Positions 61,101 to 63,642 of a DNA stretch of 64,000 nucleotides are shown here, in pieces. Both the position numbers and the translations under genes were made by a program. Numbering within the stretch: the stretch's first letter is position 1; each line of letters opens with the position of its first letter. The notes under the pieces are model-generated. The model had not been told where the DNA came from. It saw only the letters and a list, made by a program, of their open reading frames with translations, and did no database searches. The stretch is from Adiantum capillus-veneris (taxonomy: Eukaryota; Streptophyta; Polypodiopsida; Polypodiales; Pteridaceae): contig CM043970.1 of the NCBI GenBank assembly GCA_014529385.2, positions 61,509,523-61,573,522 of the forward strand, read 5' to 3'.

Positions 61101-63642
61101 ATAAATAATTATTTTCTAATAAAGAAATAAATTATTTACAAAAACTGACATTGTTACAATGAGCTAGCAGAGTCACCAAATGTATTGCAGCGTTACCTTA
61201 AAGACTTTGGTTTACAACCCACGTATTCCCCAACTCATATCACTTCACTAGAGCAAAGGTCAAAGGCTTTAGCACATGCTCAAAAGGGGGGCGATGTTGG
61301 AGCTACCAGTTCTCATGTACAACCAAGAGTTTCTCCTGCAAGAGTCAAGGCCAGGCAACCACGAGATGGTTGGGCCGATCGACACTCAAATCTCACTAGT
61401 AAAGTAGTGTCTAGGCTCAGTTAAAGTCTTTTAGGCCCCTCAACGGGACTTCATAGGTTGGTGGGTACTAGGAAATTAAACCAAATGGGCAAATTGGACA
61501 CATGGCAGTAGGAGAGCAACCTCCAAGCCAACACACACATCCGAAAGCTCTCATCCCAAGAGGAGGCACCCAAATATGAGAAGGGAGGCTGAACTTCATT
61601 TTGTGAGTGGATTTTCAGGTTTGAATCTTTAATGGAAAGCTTGCCTTCTTCCCTTGTCTCATATAGCCCGATGATTTGCTCTCGTGCATCTCTCTCCCCC
61701 CTTAGCACATATGATAATGCCCCACTAGTTGGGCCACTCAAATGACCATGTATAGTTCTGTGGGTTTTATGTGCATTTGCCAATGCAAGAGCCTTTTGAA
61801 CAAGAAACGGATTAGCTAATTGCTAATCCTCCATAGGCATGCTCAGTTCCATCACGACAAGTTGCGAAAATGAAGAGTTTTCTCGTGTAAAAACTCATCT
61901 TTCATTTTTGTTGTTATCAAGTTTTTTTCTCCATTGTCCCATGTTGATGCAATAGTTTGATGTGAGTCAAGCTTGCATATAGCACTAGGAGGTACCCTCT
62001 TAGAGAGCATAGTGCACGACGTTCTACGTAGTGTTTAGGAATTACTCCTTTGAAAGGCTATGCGTACCGGGTACCTAAACATTGTGTGTGCGCGCGTGCG
62101 TACACAGGCAAGCACACTTGTGACACAACATCGACGTTCACTTGAGAGAGCTAGAGCACCACTGTCTACTCCTATTTTGTGCAGTGCAACTTCCATTGCT
62201 CGTTCAACAATAATAAATATCCCCTTCCCCACCCCCAATCCTACTTAAATCATGAGACCCCCTTCCAAATACCAAGGGTGCTTTTGGTAGCAATGCTAGT
62301 AAAGAGATTTTTTTAAGCATCCCCTCTAAATGGACTAATAATTAATTTTTTGACATGTCCCCTGACACCCTGCATCACTTGAGGGAATTGCAATATGAGG
62401 GTGGGAGATCCTTTTAGCACCTTGTGCCCCCTCGGTTGTTTGAATGAAGATTAAGAGGCTTGTGAGGTGCACTACTAAGAGACTTTGCATATAACATGCA
62501 TTCACAAGCTAATTTGAAAACCCCCTTCTTAACATGGCCTAATTTTCTTATTTCTCCATGAAACATTAAGTTGCTTTCGATATTATTTTAAGAACTCCAT
62601 CTGTTAATATATTTAGCTTAATTCGTCTCAAAGTTTGCACTAAAGGAACCCTCCTATTGAACTCCTGTGTTACATAACATGATTGAAAGGTACACCATGA
62701 GAGTGCCCCCATTGAGAATAAGAGGGTATCGACTCTAGGTTTTGATGATATTCTAAAGCAAAAAAGAATCAAATCTATCTTCAATGTAATGTGGTCTGGT
62801 CACTTTGTTTGTGTCGTTTACACATAAACTTGCAGTTCTTACAAGAAGCTGAAGTCGACTTGAGTAAAAATTCTGCTAAACAGTCACATTGTTGACTATG
62901 CTGCTGCAATATCATAATTAGGGACTAAAATTGGCTGTGCTTGAAGGTTGCTTTATAAAGAACTCTTTAATTTTAATAGTACCAGATATACTAGTTAGTA
63001 ACTTCAACCTTGCCAATTTTGCAGCATCAGTCACTTCACTAGCATTGCAAGAAACCCCCGTTTATACCTAGAAAAGGGACTAATCTCTAGGCATGATGAC
63101 ATCATGACAACCATTGAAAGGCAGCCACCAACTTACATAGGTGGAGGAGGTGGCATTCAGTAGCCAAAGGAAAGGCAGTATATGCATGCAATAACTGAAA
63201 AAGCCTGGTTTTTTATTTCTCAAAAGAGCTTACTTGTTTTAAGTCAAGACAGCAGTCAAGCCAATTAAGAGTTCTCTCAACAGACTGCTTATTTCTTTTA
63301 CTTGTCACCCAAAAAGGAGCCTCATCGGGAAGGCTTCCCCAAATGTCAGGCTGCATTGCATTTATGACATCCATGTAGTCCACAGGCTTGACCTAAACAT
63401 CCAAGCAATGAAAACGATTTTACTCTAGGGAATAAAAATCTAGGTTATCTATCTAGAAGTTTCACCATACCAGTCTGCGACCGAAAGGTGTCTGAAAGGT
63501 TGCACCCAAGCGGTTGCTTCCATCATGCTCCCCAACACAGAAAGCATCCCTTGCAAACGCTGCCATTGCATGATCAGGTAGGCTTACAAGGTTGTGGACT
63601 CCACCAGCAGTAGCCAAAGTACTCGCAGAAGGGTTATCCAAA
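8762..63642 (-). CDS. QTRT2: Queuine tRNA-ribosyltransferase accessory subunit 2 (QTRT2-like), nine exons visible, 5' end outside window
   Basis: Role, from the family: QTRT2 is the non-catalytic partner of the TGT enzyme QTRT1. The dimer exchanges guanine for queuine at wobble position 34 of GUN-anticodon tRNAs. Seen here: nine exons (listed separately) whose phases join without a stop into about 306 codons. The order of conserved blocks is [68 protein letters not shown], then CKCYTC. The zinc site C-x-C-x2-C is followed after exactly 25 residues by a His that lies in the next exon, as in TGT-fold proteins. About 65-70 N-terminal residues are missing (beyond 64000), judging by the human length of about 415. 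The C-terminus is short, ending QEEPKK. All introns are GT-AG. Oddity: one intron is about 50.8 kb and full of transposons. Expression is unknown. Confidence 0.9.
9630..9749 (-). CDS. QTRT2: QTRT2 exon with zinc-ligand cysteines, 120 nt
   Basis: Acceptor TTTTTCAG|A. It completes Arg, then [19 protein letters not shown] ... [19 protein letters not shown] plus AT, donor GTACGT. CKCYTC supplies three of the four zinc ligands of the TGT fold. The 'AY..HLL..HEMLA..LL' helix follows as in the family. Confidence 0.92.
10276..10422 (-). CDS. QTRT2: QTRT2 exon, 147 nt
   Basis: The acceptor is GCAGACTAG|A. The nearer AG five bases upstream would shift the frame, so this site is chosen: it yields [18 protein letters not shown], matching the family order. 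It ends ...[11 protein letters not shown] plus AG, donor CAG|GTAGAG. Confidence 0.9.
10495..10543 (-). CDS. QTRT2: QTRT2 micro-exon, 49 nt
   Basis: Acceptor TTACTGCAG|AG. It reads E, then [15 protein letters not shown] plus two bases AC, donor GTATCC. It carries the 'G.D.FDS' motif at the position of the TGT active-site region. Too short for ORF-based detection; found by reading and phase matching. Confidence 0.9.
10636..10689. repeat. T22-G32 homopolymer block in a QTRT2 intron
   Basis: Twenty-two T followed by about 32 G, inside the 179-nt intron between the 52-nt and 49-nt exons (on the coding strand C32-A22, about 34 nt after the donor). It is likely length-variable and error-prone in sequencing. 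It also creates a spurious proline/lysine reading frame. Confidence 0.9.
10723..10774 (-). CDS. QTRT2: QTRT2 micro-exon, 52 nt
   Basis: Acceptor TGTCACAG, then [17 protein letters not shown] plus one base, donor CCAG|GTTAGT. It is the 'P.DKPR.I.G...P' block that precedes the EEVL helix. Phase agrees with both neighbours. Confidence 0.9.
10905..10975 (-). CDS. QTRT2: QTRT2 exon, 71 nt
   Basis: Acceptor CACAG|GT. Two bases complete a Gly codon, then 23 codons [19 protein letters not shown] to TIM; donor ATG|GTACTT. 'GFGLGES' is a family signature. Confidence 0.92.
10976..12373 (-). other. QTRT2: QTRT2 intron, 1398 nt
   Basis: GT-AG intron (GTAAAC...CACAG). No exon or recognised transposon was found inside; short open frames on both strands lack domain similarity. 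Confidence 0.7.
12374..12470 (-). CDS. QTRT2: QTRT2 exon, 97 nt
   Basis: It starts [19 protein letters not shown] after acceptor TTTCAG and ends in ...AKRDVS plus one base, with donor TCAG|GTAAAC. It holds the 'G.VVGG' and 'R..SA.E.AKR.V' blocks of the TGT fold. First exon on the far side of the giant intron. Confidence 0.92.
12472..13648. other. Intron sequence before element I, nothing recognised
   Basis: About 1.2 kb of ordinary AT-rich sequence without a gene, tandem repeat or transposon end that I can support. Confidence 0.4.
13654..14289 (-). mobile_element. Element I 3' LTR
   Basis: Minus-strand start TGTAACAAACTGC at 14289, end CTTGTGACA at 13654. It carries a short GA tract (13732-13748) and a cluster of TTAGGGTTT words (14053-14155). 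It pairs with 15919-16688; the size difference is mainly due to GA and TTAGGG-type repeat length. Confidence 0.9.
14421..14544. repeat. 34-bp minisatellite, about 3.6 copies
   Basis: Unit starts AAGGAGTTAGCTTCTCCTT and continues with a variable CTG/TTTTGATC part; copies begin at 14421, 14455, 14489 and 14523. Each unit contains a small inverted repeat (AAGGAG...CTCCTT), so the strand could form a row of hairpins. It lies in the 3' part of element I's interior. Confidence 0.95.
14860..15066. repeat. 54-bp minisatellite, about 4 copies
   Basis: Unit starts ACAACGAAACGCTCCCCAGG and contains GGCCTGCGTCGTT; copies begin at 14860, 14912, 14966 and 15020 (spacing 52, 54, 54). Because 54 is a multiple of three, the minus strand reads as an 18-residue repeated peptide, with no sign that it is translated. 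Confidence 0.95.
15906..15917 (-). promoter_or_regulatory. Primer binding site of element I
   Basis: Reverse complement reads TGGTATCAGAGC, a perfect copy of the common plant retrotransposon primer site, one base inside the 5' LTR. Confidence 0.9.
15997..16063. repeat. (GA)n microsatellite in element I 5' LTR
   Basis: About 67 bp of GA, versus 17 bp at the same place in the partner LTR (13732-13748). Confidence 0.95.
16330..16560. repeat. Cluster of TTAGGG/TTTAGGG telomere-like words in LTR
   Basis: Repeated TTAGGGTTT-type words separated by short spacers (cagaa, gcagat, caacag). Similar but shorter at 14053-14155, and as AACCCTAA words in the D LTRs (29638-29700, 41748-41805). It is not a tandem telomere array. 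The words equal the plant telo-box motif AAACCCTA, known from promoters of translation-related genes. Confidence 0.8.
17140..17664 (-). other. Unrecognised 174-codon open frame
   Basis: Open from M (near 17664) for 174 codons. Composition is high in Ser, Thr, Pro and His; there are no motifs, signal peptide or membrane segment I can support. It overlaps two shorter frames on the same strand, which suggests a frameshifted older coding region or chance. Function unknown. Confidence 0.25.
18963..18997. repeat. (GA)n microsatellite
   Basis: About 35 bp GA tract shortly before element F. Confidence 0.95.
19892..19899 (+). promoter_or_regulatory. TATA box of element F LTR
   Basis: CTATAAAA followed about 25-30 bp downstream by CTCACTCAGAG, a likely transcription start; the same sequence occurs at 24553-24560 in the 3' LTR. 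Confidence 0.65.
20784..20789 (+). terminator. Poly(A) signal in element F LTR
   Basis: AATAAA within AGTAATAAAGATACTATTAC, about 890 bp after the TATA box; also present in the 3' LTR near 25447. Confidence 0.5.
20803..20828. repeat. Poly-G run in F 5' LTR
   Basis: 26 G in the 5' LTR versus 8 G (25463-25470) at the matching position of the 3' LTR. Confidence 0.9.
20987..20998 (+). promoter_or_regulatory. Primer binding site of element F
   Basis: TGGTATCAGAGC one base after the LTR end; an ATG follows at once (20999). Confidence 0.92.
21196..21640 (+). pseudogene. Degenerate gag of element F
   Basis: Fragments in two frames match the Ty3/gypsy gag core: [18 protein letters not shown], a stop, then [11 protein letters not shown] in continuation, and later [13 protein letters not shown]. 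The same motifs occur intact in H (58610-59179) and D (30980-31260). Stops and frameshifts destroy the frame. Confidence 0.75.
21650..23714 (+). other. Non-coding interior of element F
   Basis: About 2 kb between the gag remnant and the 3' LTR with no recognisable pol domain on either strand. It ends in a purine-rich tract (23703-23714) that would prime plus-strand synthesis. Confidence 0.6.
23715..25534 (+). mobile_element. Element F 3' LTR, first part
   Basis: Matches 19051-20890 of the 5' LTR. It is interrupted at about 25534 by LINE L4 and resumes at 27283-27375 (tctatatcctctggcttcag...TTTGTGACA). Total without the LINE is about 1913 bp; the shorter poly-G run explains most of the length difference. 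Confidence 0.9.
25535..27282 (+). mobile_element. LINE copy L4, 5'-truncated, open C-terminal ORF, inserted in F 3' LTR
   Basis: The frame is open from the catalytic [14 protein letters not shown] (starting at about 25536) to a TGA at 27030-27032, about 498 LINE codons. It covers the last RT palm motif, thumb ([13 protein letters not shown]), a long C-terminal region and the Cys/His cluster [18 protein letters not shown] near 26575-26630. The translation-open frame starts upstream in LTR sequence. The earlier RT motifs and endonuclease are absent, so no active protein is possible. The 3' UTR ends 'aacatttcattt' at about 27282. The empty site is visible at 20890-20915 in the partner LTR; eight target bases (tatttctc) appear deleted and no target duplication is seen. 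Confidence 0.9.
27381..27880 (-). other. Unassigned segment after element F
   Basis: Contains a minus-strand frame of 105 codons (27520-27837) without recognised motifs. It is adjacent to the integrase fragment on the same strand and may be the downstream part of that element. Confidence 0.3.
27884..28662 (-). pseudogene. Ty3/gypsy integrase fragment
   Basis: Two minus-strand frames. 28474-28662 has the integrase core block [14 protein letters not shown] and the [13 protein letters not shown] motif (second catalytic Asp and the Glu region). 27884-28336 has the integrase C-terminal part ([26 protein letters not shown], a GPY-like motif). A frameshift or gap separates them and no RT is attached, so it is a fragment of a separate dead element. 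Confidence 0.75.
28663..28967 (+). pseudogene. gag zinc-knuckle fragment
   Basis: A short frame with the CCHC knuckle [14 protein letters not shown] at about 28726-28770 followed by lysines, typical of retrotransposon Gag nucleocapsid. It is opposite in strand to the neighbouring integrase fragment, so it comes from another insertion. No further gag domain is attached. Confidence 0.65.
28968..29607. other. Flank of element D with GA tract
   Basis: No gene. A (GA)n tract lies at 29426-29473. The last five bases GTCTC (29603-29607) act as the left copy of the element D target site. Confidence 0.5.
29608..30253 (+). mobile_element. Element D 5' LTR
   Basis: 646 bp, TGTCACAAAGTGATGACGTG...GTTTGTTACA. 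It has AACCCTAA telo-box words (29638-29700), a GA tract (29788-29862) and the block 'catctggacgcagagtctgag'. It pairs with 41712-42319. Confidence 0.92.
29788..29862. repeat. (GA)n microsatellite in D 5' LTR
   Basis: About 75 bp of GA; the partner LTR has only about 14 bp (41913-41926). Confidence 0.95.
30255..30266 (+). promoter_or_regulatory. Primer binding site of element D
   Basis: TGGTATCAGAGC one base after the LTR; ATG at 30267 starts gag directly after it. Confidence 0.93.
30267..31890 (+). pseudogene. Element D gag with zinc knuckle
   Basis: Gag starts [11 protein letters not shown] at 30267 but meets a stop within about 35 codons. A Ser- and Lys-rich linker (30660-30860) is followed by the gag core in one open frame to 31262 ([18 protein letters not shown], then [17 protein letters not shown]). 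Further pieces run to 31640, then the CCHC knuckle [14 protein letters not shown] at about 31692-31735. Frameshifts separate the parts. Same gag family as F and H. Confidence 0.85.
31900..32235 (+). pseudogene. Element D protease region
   Basis: After the knuckle, plus-strand reading gives a degenerate aspartic protease tail: the block [17 protein letters not shown]-like near 32128-32190 is the characteristic end of chromovirus protease. The active-site triad could not be read clearly. It ends before element E. Confidence 0.55.
32269..34064 (+). mobile_element. Element E 5' LTR
   Basis: 1796 bp, TGTCACGGGGACGTGGC...GGCCGGTTTCA. No GA tract of note. Differences from the 3' LTR are scattered single bases (for example near 32305, 33000, 33030). 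Confidence 0.95.
34066..34081 (+). promoter_or_regulatory. Possible primer binding site of element E, tRNA-Glu type
   Basis: GGTTCCATTGCCGGG lies one base after the LTR. The 3' end of plant tRNA-Glu, as I recall it (CCCGGCAACGGAACCA), is complementary with one mismatch. The first T of TGG is A here. This differs from the tRNA-Met site used by D, F and I. Confidence 0.5.
34170..34268 (+). pseudogene. Element E gag start fragment
   Basis: ATG at 34170 opens 32 codons ([20 protein letters not shown]...) before TAG at 34266-34268. Acidic and Ser-rich like gag N-termini of this group. Nothing of the gag core follows. Confidence 0.6.
34575..34769 (+). pseudogene. Element E chromodomain end
   Basis: The frame reads [20 protein letters not shown] and [14 protein letters not shown], which parallels the intact chromodomain end of D (39780-39894). 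It shows that E descends from a chromovirus and kept the pol end while losing the enzymes. Confidence 0.85.
34929..34938 (+). promoter_or_regulatory. Polypurine tract of element E
   Basis: AAGAGGGGGG followed by TA and the LTR start; the identical arrangement is found at D (41699-41709) and at 1467-1476. Confidence 0.9.
34941..36738 (+). mobile_element. Element E 3' LTR
   Basis: 1798 bp partner of 32269-34064, ending GGCCGGTTTCA right before the right AGAGA. Confidence 0.95.
36744..37500 (+). pseudogene. Element D reverse transcriptase
   Basis: Resumes after E. The entry block [11 protein letters not shown] (about 36860) is followed by the RT fingers [20 protein letters not shown] (37039-37100) and the palm. 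A stop replaces Gln in the 'SGYHQIRI' block (37194-37196). The next block reads [17 protein letters not shown], then a frameshift near 37335 before [10 protein letters not shown] (catalytic Asp pair, about 37349-37378). The enzyme is dead. Confidence 0.9.
37704..38165 (+). pseudogene. Element D RNase H
   Basis: An open frame with [17 protein letters not shown] (first catalytic Asp), [12 protein letters not shown] (Glu) and [11 protein letters not shown] (Asp), then [11 protein letters not shown]. The three acidic residues of gypsy RNase H are present. A frameshift at about 37700 separates it from RT. Confidence 0.9.
38270..39430 (+). pseudogene. Element D integrase, broken by an inverted piece
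   Basis: The zinc part with H...H and CLVCQ (38335-38462) leads to [11 protein letters not shown] at 38553. The frame is then interrupted by inverted integrase DNA (38556-38905) and continues [18 protein letters not shown] (38917), [20 protein letters not shown] (39040) and [10 protein letters not shown] (39147). Several stops. It ends near 39430, where a frameshift leads into the chromodomain frame. Confidence 0.88.
38556..38905 (-). repeat. Inverted integrase fragment inside element D integrase
   Basis: The minus strand reads integrase core: [28 protein letters not shown], and then [16 protein letters not shown]. The same blocks occur on the plus strand at 39036-39345. The piece replaces or adds to the normal transition from MDFI to GHDGIW and is about 350 bp. 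Together the two copies form an imperfect inverted repeat separated by about 130 bp. Confidence 0.85.
39433..39894 (+). CDS. Element D integrase C-terminus plus chromodomain
   Basis: 153-codon open frame. It holds [20 protein letters not shown], the GPY/F-type motif [22 protein letters not shown], and a chromodomain ([20 protein letters not shown] ... [10 protein letters not shown]). The chromodomain is the mark of chromoviruses; in the family it directs integration to modified chromatin. The expected aromatic cage is only partly conserved by eye. It is downstream of a frameshift, so it is not expected to be translated. Confidence 0.85.
   Translation: MKLKEDDWVLLRFEKARVRKKKGKERLFPKLSMEYYGPFQISEKINDVSFRLKLPDTWRIHNAFHVSLLKPFKGDVLDDGEPDEQPEVEENKEFLVPEHILAHKDTKNKGKVRRRFLVKFKNYLALDAKWMEEEDLADTPQIVKLYLEAFGLA
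40139..41363 (+). mobile_element. Solo LTR, family C, in element D 3' UTR, TSD CGAAA
   Basis: 1225 bp, TGTCACGTGACACATCC...CACCTTACA, flanked by CGAAA at 40134-40138 and 41364-41368. The uninterrupted sequence AGACGAAATGACTGCAGCAT is present at 1154-1173 in the D-family copy, so the insertion is proven by an empty site. TATA element at 40454-40464. Confidence 0.95.
41515..41575. repeat. Short tandem array of GTGATGTC words in D 3' UTR
   Basis: Five or six imperfect 10-bp repeats (gtgatgtcct / atgatgtcta). The related copy at 1320-1345 has one or two such words, so this is a local expansion. Confidence 0.7.
41712..42319 (+). mobile_element. Element D 3' LTR
   Basis: 608 bp, starts TGTCACAAAGTGATGACGTG after the polypurine tract and TA, ends GTCTGTTACA. 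Shorter than the 5' LTR mainly because of the GA tract. Confidence 0.92.
42320..43340. other. Low-complexity flank, no gene supported
   Basis: CT/GA-rich sequence with GA tracts at 42692-42718 and 43147-43172. Overlapping frames on both strands (42640-43116) are Ser/Pro/Arg-rich and look like by-products of composition. Confidence 0.4.
43345..43416 (+). pseudogene. Ty3/gypsy pre-RT fragment
   Basis: Short plus-strand reading ...[19 protein letters not shown] matches the conserved segment just before gypsy RT (F-VFP--LP--LP). It is cut at 43417 by the E-type LTR. Confidence 0.5.
43417..44409 (-). mobile_element. E-family LTR, minus strand, truncated
   Basis: Starts TGAAACCGGCC, the inverted end of the E LTR. 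It follows the E LTR backwards: GGCGGTAAGCTTTGG, the 'cttttggtatttcttta' block, the 'gcatcacataattgcacgtaggggagag' block and the 'cccaattgacttcgcagcagagttg' block. It ends at about 44409, where the copia LTR starts, so the first part of the LTR is missing. Clearly older than E by its many differences. Confidence 0.75.
44410..44709 (-). mobile_element. Ty1/copia 3' LTR
   Basis: 300 bp on the minus strand from TGTTGGGTTAAAGGCCCAAA (44709) to ...CGCGCGCTCA (44410). It includes a TATA-like CTTATAAATT (44608-44618) and AATAAAGGG (44586-44594). It lies directly downstream of the copia pol stop. The partner 5' LTR is not in the window. Confidence 0.65.
44745..46556 (-). CDS. Ty1/copia polyprotein, RT and RNase H, 603 codons open
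   Basis: Uninterrupted frame. Domains in order: linker with [18 protein letters not shown] from about residue 110 ([46 protein letters not shown]), catalytic YVDD near residue 277; RNase H from about residue 450 ([27 protein letters not shown]) to the stop. Gln-to-His and similar changes are few (DVHIAFLHG for the usual DVKTAFLHG). This is the best-preserved transposon coding region in the window. It lacks gag and most of integrase in frame, so it cannot transpose alone. Confidence 0.92.
   Translation of the reverse strand: MAENVDDPVVFELDDVGQQIEAPEGHLQPRNNAENDVQQFIVDDFIMPLDVNPSSDNVDHWVRWSTRQRRPLSRYDPSLHYIMLTDEGEPLTYKEAKTCEHNDKWELAMQEEIKALHANHTWDLVELPKGRKAIPHKWMYKIKTVDAKPKYKARLVAKRYVQTKGIDFEEVFSPVVKITTLRVLFAIVAALDLEMDQIDVHIAFLHGDVEEELYMKQPEGFVIPGKEHMVCMLNRSLYGLKQSCRQWYNKFDRFMLKHGYKRSHADHCLYTKRDEDGSPIILVLYVDDMLIAAKKRSTVDALKGQLKSAFSMKDLGAAEHILGVRVTRQRDKRLLYLSHEKYIEKVLDRFNMAEAKSLGVPLQPYVKISKDDCPKSKEEANDMQSVSYASACGSLMYAMVATRPDIAHAVGVVSRFMANPGRLHWDAVKSITRYLKGTKNKCLCYGKGPMELKGFCDSDMAGDVDTRKSTSGYVFTLAGGAVSWCSRLQKIVALSTTEAEYISTTEASKESIWLARLCSEFGLPAKAPMLGCDSQSAICLAKNAMFHTRTKHIDVRYHFICEVLEDGLITLVKVHTSQNAADALTKCLPKAQHHLCIEMVGVT
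46638..47148 (-). pseudogene. Ty1/copia integrase C-terminal half, truncated
   Basis: Minus-strand frame with RTDNGREF just before the first in-frame Met, [18 protein letters not shown] (integrase catalytic region), [15 protein letters not shown], and FGCEAFVH. It is separated from the RT frame by a short gap with stops. The element is cut at about 47150 by the start of the element K LTR. Confidence 0.88.
47151..49750 (+). mobile_element. Element K probable 5' LTR
   Basis: A TG...CA unit inferred from the left border (TGATAGCCGTTTTTCGGC, exactly where the copia integrase stops) and the right border (GGACCGCCTCA followed by AAT and a primer-site-like TGGTGCCCCCACGG). It contains a strong TATA box (48912-48919). 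No 3' LTR is in the window to confirm it. About 2.6 kb, a size usual for Tat-lineage elements. Confidence 0.5.
48912..48919 (+). promoter_or_regulatory. TATA box in element K LTR
   Basis: CCTATAAATAGAGCCC, a textbook plant TATA box, followed about 30 bp later by a candidate start region (ATCATCACATGATC). Confidence 0.65.
49754..49771 (+). promoter_or_regulatory. Possible primer binding site of element K
   Basis: TGGTGCCCCCACGGAGGA four bases after the LTR end. It has the TGG start of a primer site; I could not assign the tRNA. Confidence 0.4.
49772..50362 (+). other. Leader region of element K
   Basis: About 590 bp between the primer site and gag. It has two similar halves (49880-50035 and 50120-50277) that share 'ttttggtgcc/gtcc..agg..ggcagagat/aggagaaatt...cgcatcaa..atcctgcctctta' and may be an old tandem duplication. 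No confident gene. Confidence 0.45.
50363..52266 (+). pseudogene. Element K gag and protease (one frameshift)
   Basis: Gag starts [20 protein letters not shown] at 50363. The frame breaks at about 50580 and continues in the next frame for 561 codons: gag core ([26 protein letters not shown]), CCHC knuckle [14 protein letters not shown] (51097-51138), a Lys/Arg-rich linker, then the protease region (51680-52000) with [11 protein letters not shown] and PFILGRPWL. The expected protease motif is D-S/T-G-A, here D-G-G-A, so the third position is altered. The stop at 52264-52266 comes before RT. Confidence 0.9.
52276..53330 (+). pseudogene. Element K reverse transcriptase
   Basis: Pieces in three frames: [20 protein letters not shown] and [15 protein letters not shown] with a stop at 52543; [20 protein letters not shown] (52590); a frameshift at about 52800; then [17 protein letters not shown] and the catalytic [10 protein letters not shown] (52889-52918), with [20 protein letters not shown]. 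The sequence type is that of the Tat/Ogre branch of Ty3/gypsy. Confidence 0.9.
53331..54150 (+). pseudogene. Element K double RNase H
   Basis: First RNase H (about 53310-53690): [18 protein letters not shown] has SS where the catalytic Asp is expected, and the second acid block is weak, so it is degenerate. Second RNase H (about 53755-54150): [19 protein letters not shown] (Asp), [13 protein letters not shown] (Glu), [12 protein letters not shown] (Asp), then [17 protein letters not shown] (His/Asp). A second, archaeal-type RNase H is known for Tat-lineage gypsy elements, and its four key acids are visible here. A stop at 54006-54008 cuts it. Confidence 0.88.
54057..55184 (+). pseudogene. Element K integrase
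   Basis: 375-codon open frame. Zinc part [11 protein letters not shown] ... CKSCHNCQ; core [20 protein letters not shown] (first Asp), [12 protein letters not shown] (second Asp), [19 protein letters not shown] (Glu region); then [19 protein letters not shown] single stop (WTG->TAA near 55182) precedes the C-terminal part. Confidence 0.92.
55185..55545 (+). pseudogene. Element K integrase C-terminus and end of element
   Basis: Frame from 55185 to the TAA at 55497-55499: [20 protein letters not shown] and [15 protein letters not shown]. This is the standard C-terminus of gypsy integrase, with no chromodomain, which fits the Tat lineage. K-like sequence ends at about 55545 where H starts in the opposite direction. 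The 3' LTR is missing. Confidence 0.8.
55546..56194 (-). pseudogene. Element H integrase
   Basis: Minus strand: [12 protein letters not shown]-type block read as [20 protein letters not shown] (near 56130), [17 protein letters not shown], then interrupted core and [20 protein letters not shown] (55700-55745). Frameshifts present. It is cut at about 55545, so the integrase end, any chromodomain and the 3' LTR are lost. Confidence 0.85.
56187..56881 (-). pseudogene. Element H RNase H and integrase zinc domain
   Basis: Two overlapping minus-strand frames. 56522-56881: [32 protein letters not shown], then [10 protein letters not shown], where the usual DH becomes NY, so one catalytic Asp is lost. 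56187-56627: [11 protein letters not shown], then integrase [25 protein letters not shown] zinc ligands. Confidence 0.88.
56851..57369 (-). pseudogene. Element H reverse transcriptase, cut by MITE G2
   Basis: Minus-strand frame from the MITE border (57369) downward: [73 protein letters not shown]. It then joins RNase H with much of the RT palm missing: the YxDD motif is absent, pointing to an internal deletion at about 56900. The part read upstream of 57369 is MITE sequence. Confidence 0.88.
57370..57840. mobile_element. hAT-like MITE G2 with 8-bp target duplication, inserted in element H
   Basis: 471 bp. Left end CATAGTAACAGGAAACGGGC, right end ...TTTCCATTCCGTGTG, whose reverse complement is CACACGGAATGGAAACGAGG: imperfect terminal inverted repeats. 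Flanks TTTAGAAG (57362-57369) and ATTAGAAG (57841-57848) agree in 7 of 8 bases. Both ends are filled with GGAACG/AAACGGG words and the centre is CT-rich (57665-57740). No coding. The 8-bp duplication, CA...TG ends and AAACGG-type subterminal words point to hAT. Confidence 0.75.
57849..58285 (-). other. Element H segment between protease and RT
   Basis: Continuation of the H element on the minus strand; it encodes the protease remainder and linker in broken frames (for example the '[20 protein letters not shown]'-like stretch near 58080-58145). Confidence 0.5.
58291..59179 (-). pseudogene. Element H gag, zinc knuckle and protease start
   Basis: Minus-strand frames. 58610-59179 gag core: [54 protein letters not shown], and the later block [20 protein letters not shown]. 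58291-58701: knuckle [14 protein letters not shown], in which the second Cys is Ser, and the protease start [18 protein letters not shown], in which the usual catalytic Asp before LGST is Asn. Both changes suggest loss of function. Closest in the window to the gag of F. Confidence 0.9.
59180..59626 (-). other. Element H leader and gag N-terminus
   Basis: Minus-strand region from primer site to gag core. Short frames only; a Lys/Arg-rich stretch lies near 59215-59265. Confidence 0.4.
59627..59638 (-). promoter_or_regulatory. Primer binding site of element H (degenerate)
   Basis: Reverse complement TGGTATCTAAGC, two changes from TGGTATCAGAGC; one base from the LTR end TTTTTGTGACA. Confidence 0.75.
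59640..60200 (-). mobile_element. Element H 5' LTR, end part
   Basis: Minus-strand LTR whose last part matches element F: 'gaccaacccatcttctggtcccca' (near 59733-59757) against F 20829-20852, and the 'aagata' block before it. The outer LTR border was not found; similarity fades by about 59900. Confidence 0.6.
60201..61158. other. Unassigned intron segment
   Basis: About 950 bp without a gene. It contains GAGAG runs (60500-60595) and a TATA-like CTTATAAAGC (60526-60536), so it may include an LTR remnant (compare 'agagggggcgct' here with the E LTR near 33112). Confidence 0.35.
61159..61424 (+). pseudogene. E-type chromodomain end fragment
   Basis: [20 protein letters not shown] at 61161 onward matches the E chromodomain end (34625-34690), followed by an unconserved tail to a stop at 61422-61424. 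The rest of the pol is absent. Confidence 0.7.
61430..61850 (+). mobile_element. E-family LTR remnant
   Basis: Plus strand, diverged. 'gttggtgggtactaggaa' parallels E 32492; 61715-61830 (gccccactag..gaccatgtatagttctgtgggttttatgtgcatttgccaatgcaagagcct and 'ggattagctaattgctaatcc') parallels E 33273-33390. Middle parts are deleted. Confidence 0.65.
61851..63233 (-). other. QTRT2: Start of giant QTRT2 intron, nothing recognised
   Basis: About 1.4 kb immediately downstream of the donor at 63233. AT-rich. No exon of QTRT2 was found here on the minus strand, and no transposon signature. This may be original intron sequence. Confidence 0.45.
63234..63392 (-). CDS. QTRT2: QTRT2 exon, 159 nt
   Basis: Exactly 53 codons, phase 0 at both ends ([18 protein letters not shown] ... 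[12 protein letters not shown]). It carries the family's 'P..YM....QPD' and 'K.SVERT..WLD' blocks. The donor is CAA|GTAAGC, a strong plant donor, and it opens the giant intron. Confidence 0.92.
63393..63470 (-). other. QTRT2: QTRT2 intron, 78 nt
   Basis: A short GT-AG intron (GTATGG...TTTAG), phase 0. Its small size contrasts with the next intron. Confidence 0.85.
63471..63642 (-). CDS. QTRT2: QTRT2 exon (first visible), 172 nt
   Basis: The acceptor is TTTGCAG|T at 63643. One leftover base is followed by 57 codons ([18 protein letters not shown] to QTPFGRRL). The donor is CTG|GTATGG. It corresponds to the family segment with the 'GGLH' and 'G-FETP-GRR' blocks. Because the exon starts in phase with one leading base, at least one exon lies upstream, outside the window. 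Confidence 0.9.
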